The notes beneath the pieces are model-generated. The model did no database searches. It was not told the DNA's origin and was given only the letters and a program-made list of their open reading frames with translations. 64,000 bases of DNA, from the NCBI GenBank assembly GCA_944326855.1, contig CALVFO010000026.1, positions 1 through 64,000 of the forward strand, written 5' to 3'. The position numbers were made by a program, and so were the translations under genes. This document shows, one piece after another, positions 1-9,500 of this stretch (position 1 is the stretch's first letter; every line of letters begins with the position of its first letter). Source of the stretch: an uncultured Alistipes sp. (GTDB taxonomy: Bacteria; Bacteroidota; Bacteroidia; Bacteroidales; Rikenellaceae).

Positions 1-163
1 AAGTCAAATAAGCTAAGAAATAATAAAAATGTTAAATCCTCATCCTTTAGAATGTACAATTAAAGACAACGACCATATTCCTGACTTATTGCTTATAAAA
101 TATTGAGAACTAATTAGTTGTAAATACCATGGTTGTGAAGGCATATTTGACCAATATTGTAGA

Positions 164-838
164 GTGTATTACTTGTGTAAAAAGTTACATTCTCATTACG
201 ATTCTCCTAATGAGGTATTAAAACAAATTCTATCTTACAAACCGGATGAGATTGTCAATTTTTTCAAAACGTCTTATGGAGATGCAAAGTCTATGCAGGA
301 CTTTGATAATGAAAACCTATCATTCATTTGGGAATTAGGGAATTATGAAGATATATTAATTTTCGGTATCGACTATTTCATGCAATTAGAATATGTCTGG
401 GATAGAGCAGAACTCACATCTATTTTATTTACTAATCTGGGGAAGCATCAAGAAAAGGCGTATGCTTTTGTCCGTAAAATGATCAATCGACACTATGATA
501 CCAAAGAGTATATTGATGTGATATTTTTAGTGATAGCCAATTGTTTGGAAGAATATAAATGTGAGTATATTAAACAATATTTAATACTGAACCCTGATTT
601 TGAGACCTTCAGGGATATTCAATTATTTCCATTATTTCAAGCATATACGGGTAGTATAATTCCTTATATTCAACATGAGATTGAAGAATGGGAAAAGATA
701 ATCGTAACGGCCAAAGAGTTGTCCCCTGCCTTGAATTATCTGGAGCATATTGATTATCTCGAAACTAAAAAAAAGTGCTGTCAACAAGCCCTTGAAGAAG
801 AAACCAGACGGGAATTTTTGGCCGGGAATAATATTTGA
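164..838 (+). CDS. Hypothetical AT-rich protein, 5' end apparently interrupted
   Basis: I do not recognise this 224-residue protein. It opens with a GTG codon and is rich in Ile, Lys, Tyr, Glu and Asn, with a mostly helical look and a basic/acidic C-terminal tail. It is clearly more AT-rich than every gene downstream, which suggests horizontal origin. The reading frame is open upstream to a TGA at 104-106; beyond that TGA the same frame continues back to an ATG at 29 that follows an A-rich stretch. The likeliest reading is therefore a longer gene (29-838) broken by a nonsense codon, with the GTG start only a fallback. It resembles the orphan immunity or defence-type genes common in variable islands, but no motif proves that. 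Confidence 0.5.
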   Translation: MYYLCKKLHSHYDSPNEVLKQILSYKPDEIVNFFKTSYGDAKSMQDFDNENLSFIWELGNYEDILIFGIDYFMQLEYVWDRAELTSILFTNLGKHQEKAYAFVRKMINRHYDTKEYIDVIFLVIANCLEEYKCEYIKQYLILNPDFETFRDIQLFPLFQAYTGSIIPYIQHEIEEWEKIIVTAKELSPALNYLEHIDYLETKKKCCQQALEEETRREFLAGNNI

Positions 839-1045
839 TCTAATTCAATTATTAATAGACTCCTACAAAATTTCATATTGGCTTTTAATACATTTCACTA
901 TATTTGTATTGAGTGTTATTACAAGACAAAAGCGGACAATATGTAGCCAATGTCAACCTGGTGAAGCGCTCCAAATCATACCCTATCAAGGTACAGTAGA
1001 CAAATTTTGAAATATAAGTTTTTGAACTTAAGGAAACTGAGAGAA
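839..1045. other. AT-rich gene-free tail of accessory segment
   Basis: Low-GC sequence following the hypothetical gene. Short open frames on both strands show no recognisable protein. It belongs compositionally with the segment to its left rather than with the GC-richer chromosome to its right. Confidence 0.4.
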
Positions 1046-1073
1046 TTGGGTTCATAACCCTATCTCTCCGCCA
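1046..1073 (+). other. Decayed tRNA 3' end (possible att remnant)
   Basis: The stretch reads like the T-arm, acceptor strand and CCA of a Ser/Leu-type tRNA: a GGG-TTCATAA-CCC arm followed by TCTCTCCG and CCA. The T-loop departs from the usual TTCRAAT pattern, and no 5' half (a GGAGAGA acceptor strand) is found upstream, so this is not a working gene. An imperfect hairpin at 1081-1107 sits where a tRNA terminator would be. tRNA 3' ends are standard integrase targets, and this one lies at the border of the AT-rich segment. Confidence 0.4.
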
Positions 1074-1110
1074 CACCAAAGTCTGCAAACTCTTTTTGTT
1101 TGTCGGCAAA

Positions 1111-1153
1111 AATTAGAAAAGGGACTCTCCGAAAGAGAGTCCCTTTTCTAATT
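1111..1153. terminator. Strong 19-bp-stem bidirectional terminator
   Basis: Perfect inverted repeat with arms 1111-1129 and 1135-1153 around a 5-nt loop, A-rich on the left and ending in TTTTCTAATT on the right. It separates the AT-rich segment from the downstream chromosome. Confidence 0.75.
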
Positions 1154-1533
1154 GCAGAAGTCTCTAGGGATACGCTCCTTATCCCCGACCATGTGAAAGG
1201 AATCGCCAAAATCCGACAAATACCCTGAAAACAATCCGAATCGTATTGCAGCGATGAAAATCAAAGGACATTTCCCATCCTTATATCTGAAAACATTCCT
1301 GAAACGGGTCCATGACTTCCGACAAGATTTTCGTATCTTCGTGGCATGAGTCCTTCAGAATGACGTTTAATTTCGTATCCCGGAACCCGTAAGCCCCCAC
1401 TTTCGAAACAAACATCCCCAAGAGGAACAGACCCCGCCGATGCGATAAATGCTTCCAACAAGACCGCTCGATCGAACAACAGAAAAAGATGATTTCATTA
1501 CAAGTCCTTTAGTTGTAATAAACCCAAAAAGCA
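1154..1533. other. Intergenic region with no gene seen
   Basis: About 380 bp before the GDPD-like gene. No convincing ORF, tRNA or repeat is visible. A minus-strand open frame at 1261-1479 has no recognisable features. Confidence 0.4.
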
Positions 1534-2337
1534 ATGATAAAAAGTTTCGTACTCAAACTGACGGTAAGTTGTATGGCGATAATCGCCCAATTTACCCTCC
1601 AAGGACAACCCTGCCGCATCCACTCTCACAACGACTACCAGAGAAATATCCCTTTTTACCGGGCCTATTCCCAGCAGGTCAACAGCATGGAAGCGGATGT
1701 CTATATCGACCCCTCCTCCGAAACCGGTCTGTTGGTGGCACACGATCCTCAGGAATTGAGTAACGCTTACGATATCGAGGAACTTTACCTCAAACCGATC
1801 GCCTTTATCTTCGCTCAGAACGACGGTCGTCCGTGGAAAAACGAAGATCGCTCTTTCATGCTGATGGTCGATCTCAAAACCGCATTTCATCCGACCATCG
1901 ACAGGCTGATCGCCAAACTGAAAAAATATCCGGAAGTTTTTGATCCTTCGGTCAATCCATATGCCGTACAGATTGTCATCACAACCGGGAACCCTCCGGC
2001 ACCTGCCGATTTCAACACGTTCCCGGCCTTCATCCTTTTCGATGGTCTAATCAAGGTAGATTATACGGAAGATCAATTAAAACGGGTTGCCATGATCAGC
2101 GAACCCTTCTCGGCCTATTCAAAATGGAAAGCCGACGGCCTCCCTTTCCCGGAAAGCGATCAGAAGGTCATCCGCAAACTGGTTGAAAAAGCCCATCAAC
2201 AGGGAAAACCCATTCGTTTTTGGGCAGCACCCGACAATCCGACGGCCTGGAAAGCCTTACAGGACCTCGGCGTCGATATTATCAATACGGACAACCCCGA
2301 AGCATGTACCCTCTACTTTAAATCCCAAGGGGAATAA
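1534..2337 (+). CDS. Secreted GDPD/PI-PLC-like phosphodiesterase
   Basis: A 267-residue exported protein with an N-terminal signal peptide (residues about 1-25, ending near LQGQ). The mature part opens with HSHNDY, followed by an EADVY segment and an AHDP motif. These are the His, the Glu/Asp metal ligands and the second His of the glycerophosphodiester phosphodiesterase / PI-PLC-like TIM-barrel superfamily. The length fits a single catalytic domain. Family knowledge suggests hydrolysis of a phosphodiester such as a deacylated phospholipid in the periplasm; the substrate cannot be read from the sequence. It is monocistronic and ends at a strong terminator at 2366-2395. Confidence 0.8.
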   Translation: MIKSFVLKLTVSCMAIIAQFTLQGQPCRIHSHNDYQRNIPFYRAYSQQVNSMEADVYIDPSSETGLLVAHDPQELSNAYDIEELYLKPIAFIFAQNDGRPWKNEDRSFMLMVDLKTAFHPTIDRLIAKLKKYPEVFDPSVNPYAVQIVITTGNPPAPADFNTFPAFILFDGLIKVDYTEDQLKRVAMISEPFSAYSKWKADGLPFPESDQKVIRKLVEKAHQQGKPIRFWAAPDNPTAWKALQDLGVDIINTDNPEACTLYFKSQGE

Positions 2338-2365
2338 CCCGCTTTAGACTAAGTCCCCCATACAT

Positions 2366-2395
2366 AAAAAAGCCGCCTGTACAGGCGGCTTTTTA
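2366..2395. terminator. Bidirectional terminator between convergent genes
   Basis: Perfect palindrome with a GC core (AGCCGCCTGT/ACAGGCGGCT) flanked by A and T runs. It lies between the plus-strand phosphodiesterase gene and the minus-strand LUD gene and can serve both. Confidence 0.85.
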
Positions 2396-2496
2396 TTCAA
2401 TACGAGATCGAGACGGCACGATAGCCCACTTCCCGAACGGCCCCGCATCCTTCGCACGAACCGACTCATCCGGTTTCCTTCCACGAAACCACGACA

Positions 2497-3129
2497 TCAC
2501 AAACCCAACGACTCATCGATCAGCACCAACGAAATACGTCCCTTGGGGTGACATTTGTGCAGAATCAGTCGTTCGTTGCAAATCCGATCCGGCGATGAAC
2601 AATCGCTGCAGCGACCCGTCACCGCACAAGGAGTCTTCATACCTTCGTGCCGGGCCACATTGCGAGGTGCCGCTTCTTCACGAATCCGACGATACGCCTC
2701 CTCGGGCGTTTCAACAATCTTATTGACCCCGGCCACCAAAATCACCCGACGCGGACCGAAAGCGATCGGAGCAATCCGGTTGCCGATCATGTCGAGCCAA
2801 TGCAACGACCCGTCCGAAGCACTGATCGCATTCACCCCCGTCAGAAACGTATGACACAACAGCGCCTGACGCCGACGGTCGATCAGCTCCCGAAACCGGA
2901 CTCCTTTTTCAAAGGTATCGATCAACGGTATTTCGGTTTGCTGCCGCATCCATTCGACCACCCCCGTCGCATACAACGTCATCGAGTCCCCGAAAGAGAG
3001 ACTTTCAGGTCGAATTTCTTCGATCTGCCGACGAATCAACGCCCCTGCTTCGGTCGCATCCGCTACGGAAAATACTTCGAAACCATTGCGGATCAATCGG
3101 TTTACGGCTTTTTCATATAGCTCTTTCAT
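2497..3129 (-). CDS. LUD-domain (DUF162) protein
   Basis: A 210-residue protein matching the LUD/YkgG family (LutC-like, associated with lactate utilisation). The family core appears as a GDSMTLYATG-like segment near residue 50, FLTGVNAISASDG-type sequence in the middle, and GVNKIV near residue 135. The C-terminal part carries five cysteines (CAVTGRCSDC... and IC, plus HKC) that could bind metal. No LutA or LutB gene is adjacent, so this is the stand-alone form frequent in Bacteroidales. Those stand-alone versions have no established substrate. Cytosolic, no signal peptide. Confidence 0.8.
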   Translation of the reverse strand: MKELYEKAVNRLIRNGFEVFSVADATEAGALIRRQIEEIRPESLSFGDSMTLYATGVVEWMRQQTEIPLIDTFEKGVRFRELIDRRRQALLCHTFLTGVNAISASDGSLHWLDMIGNRIAPIAFGPRRVILVAGVNKIVETPEEAYRRIREEAAPRNVARHEGMKTPCAVTGRCSDCSSPDRICNERLILHKCHPKGRISLVLIDESLGL

Positions 3130-3264
3130 AATCGTCCCTTGATTTTATTTGACTATCCTATTATTGAATTGTCCCGAACAGTCCCTCTCCCCATAACCCC
3201 TCGACAGAGTTTCCGGCCTGGTTCATCTCCCTCTCTTGAGCGGGATCTCTTGTCGCGTTCCGAA

Positions 3265-3780
3265 TCACACATTCTCCGTTTCAGGATTCAAACCTTCTTC
3301 CCGCATCACATCCTCATACAGCCCCTGGCAGGCATCCTCCAGCAAATCCAAAACGATTTCGAAGCCTTCAGCCCCTTCATAATACGGGTCGGGCACATAA
3401 CTCGCCCGATGATGCCGGCAAAATTCCACCATCCGGTAAATTTTCTGCACACTGTCCGAATCGGGCGCCATGCGATGCACACTCTCGTAATTGGAATCAT
3501 CCATCACGATGATCCGATCGAAATGTTCGAAATCATCGAGACGAATACGCCGAGAACGGCTGGTCAGCCGGTATCCCCGTCTGGAGGCTGCCCGCTGCAT
3601 ACGCGGATCGGCACCCTCTCCGGCATGTCCGCCATACGTGCCCGCCGAATCGATCTCAAACCGATCGCTCTGTCCGGCACGTTCGACCACGGCCTTCATC
3701 ACGCCTTCAGCCGCCGGAGAACGACAAATATTGCCCAAACAAACAAATAATAATCGATAAGTGGCACGATCCTTTTTCAT
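3265..3780 (-). CDS. Low-molecular-weight protein-tyrosine phosphatase
   Basis: The start at 3780 gives a 171-residue protein with the signature loop VCLGNICRS near the N-terminus (C14, R20; the CX5R phosphate loop). The general-acid Asp motif DPYYEG lies about 40 residues from the C-terminus. The frame is open further upstream, but that extension is unlike the family and crosses the promoter, so the internal ATG is preferred. The family removes phosphate from protein tyrosine and often pairs with a BY-kinase in capsule control; no such kinase is nearby. A TAnnTTTG element at 3805-3812 lies just upstream. Confidence 0.9.
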   Translation of the reverse strand: MKKDRATYRLLFVCLGNICRSPAAEGVMKAVVERAGQSDRFEIDSAGTYGGHAGEGADPRMQRAASRRGYRLTSRSRRIRLDDFEHFDRIIVMDDSNYESVHRMAPDSDSVQKIYRMVEFCRHHRASYVPDPYYEGAEGFEIVLDLLEDACQGLYEDVMREEGLNPETENV

Positions 3781-3804
3781 CGGGAAACGGGTTACGGTTT
3801 GCCG

Positions 3805-3812
3805 CAAAGATA
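3805..3812 (-). promoter_or_regulatory. -7 promoter element (TATCTTTG)
   Basis: Exact match, on the minus strand, to the Bacteroidota -7 consensus TAnnTTTG, placed to start transcription about 18 nt before the phosphatase ATG at 3780. Confidence 0.6.
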
Positions 3813-4057
3813 CGGAAAATCCCGGACCCTCCGCCCCCTTTCCCTGTCGGCTTCCCGGCTGCAACCTCTTCGTCCCCGAAACCGGAACAGACTATCCCAA
3901 CCGTTTCCCCATACAGACCGGATTCAGCTTCCGAACGACATGCCCGGGCTTTTGCGGCATCCCCGCTGGGTTTTCCGAAGACGGACGGAAAGAAAAAGCC
4001 CTGAAAAGAGGCAATGTCCGCAATTTTACGTAACTTGCCGCCTCAACGCAATGCACT

Positions 4058-4771
4058 ATGGCACGCATCCTTTGTATAGAAGCCGGAACGGATATCGGAT
4101 CCGTAGCTTTGGGAGAAAACGGCAAACTCATCTCTTTGCGCGAAAGTACCGAAGGGCGCGAACACGCCCGTAACCTGGCGGTTTATGTCGACGAGATCCT
4201 TCGCGAAAACGACCTGGACGCTACCGATCTGGACGCTATAGCCATCGGCAAAGGTCCCGGATCCTACACCGGACTGCGCATCTGTACGGCTCTGGCCAAA
4301 GGCCTTTGTTACGGGGCTCAGATTCCGCTGATCGCCATCGGAAGCCTGGAAGCACTCTGTCGGGTAGCGCTGGAAGATTACGAAGCCGGGGTACTGGACC
4401 TGGACGAGATACAAGGAAGCACCCTGTTGCCGATGATCGATGCCCGCCGCATGGAGGTCTACTGCCAGCTGTTCGACGAAAAGGCGCACCCCCTGTCCGA
4501 AGCGGAAGCCCATATCCTGACCCCGGAAAGTTTCCTGCCCCAACGGCAATCTTCCGGTCAACTGGTGCTCTTCGGAAACGGCGCCGCCAAAAGCAGAACC
4601 CTCTTTACCGAACCCAACGTACACTTCGTCGAGGTGGTTCCTTCGGCCCGAGGGCTGATCAAACCCGCTTTCGAAACATTTAAAAACGCTCATTTCGAAG
4701 ACATTGCATACTTCGAACCATTTTATTTGAAAGATTTTTTGATAACTGCTTCCACAAAAAAACTTTTTTGA
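4058..4771 (+). CDS. tsaB: tRNA t6A biosynthesis protein TsaB
   Basis: A 237-residue ASKHA-fold protein. The N-terminus (ILCIEAGTDIGSVAL) and the segment AIGKGPGSYTGLRI near residue 70 are diagnostic of TsaB/YeaZ. TsaB is the non-catalytic partner of TsaD and TsaE in making N6-threonylcarbamoyladenosine at position 37 of ANN-decoding tRNAs. The length is usual for the family. It has no operon partner here. Its 3' end overlaps the promoter of the tRNA-Gln gene. Confidence 0.93.
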   Translation: MARILCIEAGTDIGSVALGENGKLISLRESTEGREHARNLAVYVDEILRENDLDATDLDAIAIGKGPGSYTGLRICTALAKGLCYGAQIPLIAIGSLEALCRVALEDYEAGVLDLDEIQGSTLLPMIDARRMEVYCQLFDEKAHPLSEAEAHILTPESFLPQRQSSGQLVLFGNGAAKSRTLFTEPNVHFVEVVPSARGLIKPAFETFKNAHFEDIAYFEPFYLKDFLITASTKKLF

Positions 4772-4772
4772 T

Positions 4773-4780
4773 TACTTTTG
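4773..4780 (+). promoter_or_regulatory. -7 element for tRNA-Gln (TACTTTTG)
   Basis: Exact TAnnTTTG match just after the tsaB stop codon and 17 nt before the tRNA 5' end, as expected for a short tRNA leader. Confidence 0.6.
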
Positions 4781-4797
4781 CACCGTCAACGTCACAT

Positions 4798-4868
4798 TGA
4801 CCCATGGTGTAATGGCAACACTACAGATTCTGGATCTGTCATTCTAGGTTCGAGTCCTAGTGGGTCAA
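4798..4868 (+). tRNA. tRNA-Gln (anticodon CTG)
   Basis: The acceptor strands TGACCCA and TGGGTCA pair fully. The anticodon arm is ACAGA-TTCTGGA-TCTGT, giving anticodon CTG at positions 34-36. The T-arm is CTAGG-TTCGAGT-CCTAG. The 71-nt gene lacks an encoded CCA. It is followed at once by a terminator. Confidence 0.97.
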
Positions 4869-4872
4869 CTAA

Positions 4873-4904
4873 AAGCCCTGATAAGTTTTTTCTTATCAGG
4901 GCTT
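4873..4904. terminator. Terminator after tRNA-Gln
   Basis: 13-bp perfect stem (4873-4885 with 4892-4904) around a loop of six T, beginning 5 nt after the tRNA. Confidence 0.85.
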
Positions 4905-5067
4905 CTTGTTTTCAGCGGGCAGGTTCCTCCTCGCAACGGGACCTTGCTCCGACCTGCCAACACAGATACGTCCCGAAACCGACTAAACGGGAAAAACACC
5001 GTCCCGACTCCGGCGGCACGATCTTCCCACTCTTTCCCGCCTCCGCCACGAACGTTCGGACGAATCC

Positions 5068-6114
5068 TTACATCCCGGGTAACGCGAACTGAACGATATC
5101 CATATGGCCATTGATCCCATACATCGTTTTATCACCCGGCTTGACAGCTATGCAACGGACTCCTTGATCCAGTTGAACGATGCAGGTCTTTTTCCCGTCC
5201 CAACTCATCACATACACCTGTTCGCCCAAATATCCCGTTTGATCGGACAGGGCCTTCCCCGAGAACAACCCATAACAGTAGAGATCGGTCGCACACAGGG
5301 AGATGAAACCTACCCGGGAGTCTTTCGAAAAAACTCCCACCATCCTTTCTTTCCCCGGAACCACCGAGATGCCTTCCGGATAGAATTTATGATAGGAGAA
5401 AATCGGCTCCGGCCCCTCTTTTCCCAAGGTAAACATATCGATCAGGCCAGCCATATAAGTCGCCAGCACCACGCGCGTTCCGGAAGGATCCATCTGAATA
5501 CGGGACATATACAGATCCGCATTATTATAGTCATCCAGATTCTTGCCCAACAACTCCTTATCCGGGAAATCCACGAAATACCCTTTTTCCTTCCCCTCTT
5601 TCGACAAGAGCAAAATCCGTCCCTGAGGATCGGAACTGCTTGCCACCAGATATTCTTTCCCGGCCGTCATCATGATAAACTGCAGATGAGAATCGTCGGA
5701 ACGCTGGTAAATAACCTCCGGAAGAGTCGTCGAATCCCGGAGTATTTTTTCGAAATCATACCGCAACCCTTTCCGTTGCGACATATCAAACGCATACAGA
5801 AATCCATGGTCCGGATCGGACTGGATATCCACGGAAAGGCACTCCAGCGGTCCTCGACCCGCCGAAAGAAAGCTGCTCTTCCTTTCTCCCGAGGCCAAAT
5901 CGAACACATCGATCAAAGGATTCGCCTTCCGATTACTCACCACCAGATAATCCTGGTAAATCTGAATATTCCGAGGATCGCCCATACGTTCTCCCGGAAT
6001 AAAAATCTCTCCGGAGGCCTGAACGGTATTCCCAAAAGGCTCCTGATCCGTCGAGGATTGACATCCCATAACCAGCAACATGCCAGCCAGAAAAGCTACA
6101 GATACTTTATTCAT
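5068..6114 (-). CDS. BF3164-family lipoprotein (TolB-like propeller)
   Basis: A 348-residue lipoprotein with a signal peptide and lipobox VMGC (Cys18). The mature protein has repeated strand-rich blocks expected for a six-bladed propeller, including the GRGPLEC segment near residue 85 typical of the BF3164/TolB-like 6-blade family in Bacteroidales. The function is unknown; these proteins are usually surface or periplasmic and often neighbour small NVEALA peptides. No complete NVEALA gene is present, but a short minus-strand ORF lies upstream at 6215-6415. Confidence 0.75.
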   Translation of the reverse strand: MNKVSVAFLAGMLLVMGCQSSTDQEPFGNTVQASGEIFIPGERMGDPRNIQIYQDYLVVSNRKANPLIDVFDLASGERKSSFLSAGRGPLECLSVDIQSDPDHGFLYAFDMSQRKGLRYDFEKILRDSTTLPEVIYQRSDDSHLQFIMMTAGKEYLVASSSDPQGRILLLSKEGKEKGYFVDFPDKELLGKNLDDYNNADLYMSRIQMDPSGTRVVLATYMAGLIDMFTLGKEGPEPIFSYHKFYPEGISVVPGKERMVGVFSKDSRVGFISLCATDLYCYGLFSGKALSDQTGYLGEQVYVMSWDGKKTCIVQLDQGVRCIAVKPGDKTMYGINGHMDIVQFALPGM

Positions 6115-6573
6115 TTTCGCTTTATTTAAAAAGGTTTACGGTTTTCTGGTCCGTTCCTTCCCTTCCCAAAAATCCGAGGGTGGATCCCGTCGATTCAAGG
6201 ATCCGTTATTTTCCCTATCGCCCCGCCCACACAGCACAATATCCTTGCACTCCGTCTTCCTGGTTTGAGACGGTTTCGGGAAAACCCCACCAGCCTATGA
6301 TTGCGTAAGAACCATCTGTCTGGCCAGAATACGACACCCGACTGCTGATCGAATCGCAAAATACGTCGACCCGATATCCCATTTCGGTTTTACCAATATA
6401 CTCAAAATTTCCCACAAAGACCTTTCCCGCCTCGAACCGAATTCACCCCATCCCGATTCGACAACTTCTCTCCCCGGCTGGAAAATTGCTCCTGTTTTTT
6501 GGGAAATCCCGTTTTTTATCTAATTTTAACTTCGTATAATAGATTTTATACAAACTATTAACCTAACCTTCCT
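6115..6573. other. Intergenic region between divergent genes
   Basis: About 460 bp between the BF3164 lipoprotein and the first GH38 gene. It holds a 66-codon minus-strand ORF (separate entry) and, at its right end, AT-rich sequence with a near-match -7 element (TAACTTCG, 6527-6534) in front of the GH38 operon. Nothing else is recognised. Confidence 0.4.
6215..6415 (-). CDS. Possible small ORF or gene remnant
   Basis: A 66-residue frame starting with GTG and ending with YCAVWAGR. It is rich in Gly, Trp and Ser, with two Cys. The frame stays open nine codons further upstream. It is not recognised. It could be a chance ORF, the tail of a lost gene, or a diverged small exported peptide like those that accompany BF3164 lipoproteins, but it lacks a signal peptide. 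Confidence 0.2.
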   Translation of the reverse strand: MGNFEYIGKTEMGYRVDVFCDSISSRVSYSGQTDGSYAIIGWWGFPETVSNQEDGVQGYCAVWAGR

Positions 6574-9500
6574 ATGAATCTGAAAATCATAAGCGGCCTT
6601 CTGGTCTGCTGTTGGATATACCTGCCCGTTTACGCCCAACAAAATCCAAACCTGCTCGTTCCCGGCAACTTCACGGCGGAAGTCTCCTCCGCACAAAACG
6701 CGGCTCCGCTGAAACGTCTTTTCGACAGTCGCCTCAACCAAGCCTGGGAAACCCGGGACGGAGATTGCGAAGGCGCCTGGGTACAAATGCACTGGACTGA
6801 ACCGCAATCGATCCAAGAACTTTGGATCGTCAATAAACCGACCCCTTACGATCTGTTGCTCGATCCCGAATTACGAGACCAGATTTTCGCCATACCCCGT
6901 ACGTTAAAACTGGATTTTTCGGATGGGTCCTTCCAACAAATCGAATTACGAGAAGGTATTTATTACCAGATCGTCGACCTGCCTCAACCGAAAACCGTCG
7001 ATAATCTTAAAGTAACCGTCGAACGTGTTTGGGATACCGACTCTATCTCTCATACCGGTCTGGTCAAAATCGATGCTTACAGCCGAAAACATACCCCTGA
7101 ATTCAATGTCGAATTTTTCCAAATGTACGACATGAAAGAGGGGAGACCTTATCAATCGGCCAAAATCACCCTTATCAATCCTGGAAACGATATTCCGAAA
7201 GGCCAGCTCCAGATACGTTTTCAGGGAAAATCCTTCCATACGATCGACCTGGAACCGATTCCGGCCCGTTCAGTATCCATACAACAACTTTGGAGCCCTG
7301 CCATCTACGAACCGGGGAGCATGACTTTCGCCCTGCAACGCACCGGTACGACCCACTTCCCCGACTGGGAAACAGAAGCCTTGCTCTATGACAAAAACTA
7401 CTTGGATGGAGGAACATTCCATATCTTGAGTACAAACCATAACGACTTGGGATGGCTCTACCCTCAAGGGCCGACAGCAGACTATCGCGCCCATGAACTG
7501 ATCGCTCCGGCCCTCGACCTGTTGCGGGATCATCCCGAATATCGTTACCACATGGAATCCATCGAATACCTAAAAGAATTTCTGGTCAGGTATCCGCATC
7601 GCCGGGACGAAATCACCCAACGCATGAAGGAAGGAAGATTCACCTTCGGAGCCAGCTATACGCAAAACCTTCCGATGCACGTGGGACAAGAAAAATTGAT
7701 CCGGCACTTCTATTACGGCCGACGCTGGCTGCTCGAAAATTTCCCAGGTTGCGACACCCGATTTTACTCCAATGTCGATATCCCGGGAATGACTCAACAA
7801 TTTCCGCAAATCCTCAACAAATGCGGAGTCGACTACATTTTACAGGGGCGTTTCCCCTGGGGTTTCTATTATTGGGAAGGTGTGGACGGCAGCATGGTGA
7901 AAATGCATGCCCTGCGTTACACCTATTCCGCCATGCTGCTTAATCCGGTCAATCATACCGGTTGGCTCCGATTTCAAAACATCCGGGCTCCTTATTACCA
8001 AAGTCGCCAACTCCCCAAAATCGTCCCTTACGATTTCAACTGCGACTATTTGCCTCCTGCCCCCCAAATGATTCCCTTCGTCAAGGAACAAAACGAAACG
8101 ATGAAACAGTTCGCCAACGTATGGAACGAACATTTCAAAACAGAACCCAACCGACAAATCACCCCCTCCACCTTACGCTTCTCATCCCCGACTGAAGTGT
8201 TGGACGACTTTTTCGGGCATGGCGAACTCAATATAGAAACCCTCAAAGGTGAATGGCCTTGCGAACATGCTTATTATGACGAACCGGGCCACCGGGAAGG
8301 CCTGAAAATGGGCCGTTTGGGACATAATCAACTCTTACAGGCCGAAGGACTGTTTGCCTGGCTGTACAGCATCGACTCCCAGAATCCGCATCCGCAAAAT
8401 CGATTCGACGAAGGATGGATGGCCAACACCTGGCCCGACCACGGATGGGGTGGAAACCAAGGCCCGACCACCGACAGTAACTATGTCGAATCTTACCGAA
8501 AATCCCTGTCGATCGGAACGGCCCTGGCACATGAAGCCGGAACAGCCCTGGCTTCTCAATTGCCCGCTCCCGATGACGGACGTATCCCGATCATGGTTTA
8601 CAACGCTTCGAGCTGGGAACGCAACGATGTGGTTATCGGTCAGTTCGATTATCCCTCGGAATGGACCGGATTGGCCATTACCGATGCCCACGGAAAATCG
8701 ATCCCGTATGAACAGATAGAACTCGACACCACCAAACACCGGATCCAGGTGGCATTCGAGGCCCGCGAAATTCCGCCAATCGGATATCGGGTATATTATG
8801 CGAGCAACGCTCCCGCATTCACCGAACCCTATACCTGTATTTCGGCCGATTCGCTGGAAAACGACTATCTCAAAATCCGTTTCGGGAAATACGGGATCGC
8901 CTCGTTGTACGACAAAATCCACCGAAAAGAACTATTGCGAACCGATAAATTCGAAGCAGGAGAAATAATCCAACTCACGGGAAATACCCCAGCCTGGGAT
9001 GCAACACAGGAAACCACTACGGAAGATTTCGACCGTAGTAACCTGCATGAATGCCAGACCCTCCGATCTGTCGAAAGTCCGATCCGCTACCTCGTGGAAC
9101 GAGAAACGCACTTCCGCCATTTCACTCTCCGACAACGTTATATTCTTCCTAAACACGCCCGGGAACTGATTCTCGAAACGGATATTTTAAACTGGAAAGG
9201 AATCCCAAATCGGGAGTTGAGAATCGTATTCCCAATCGAAATGGGACAAACGCCCCGAATCAGTTACGAAGTTCCTTTCTCCACGGTCGAAAAGGGGAAA
9301 GACGAAATCGATTATTCGCTGTTGCCCGAAACCATCGAAAGCAATTTCTATCCTCAACTGTACGGACGTACCGATCTGCCTTTCCGCGAAGCGATCAACT
9401 GGATCGATATCTCTTCCGGACAATATCAAGGAAACGGATGCCTACTGGCTTCGGACATGAGCGTACACCACTTCCGCGACGAAACGGACGATCCGGAGAC

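Noticed and set aside
5048..5059. Palindromic ACGAACGTTCGG resembling Mpi invertase repeats
   Set aside because: Only one copy is found nearby, with no inverted partner flanking a promoter.
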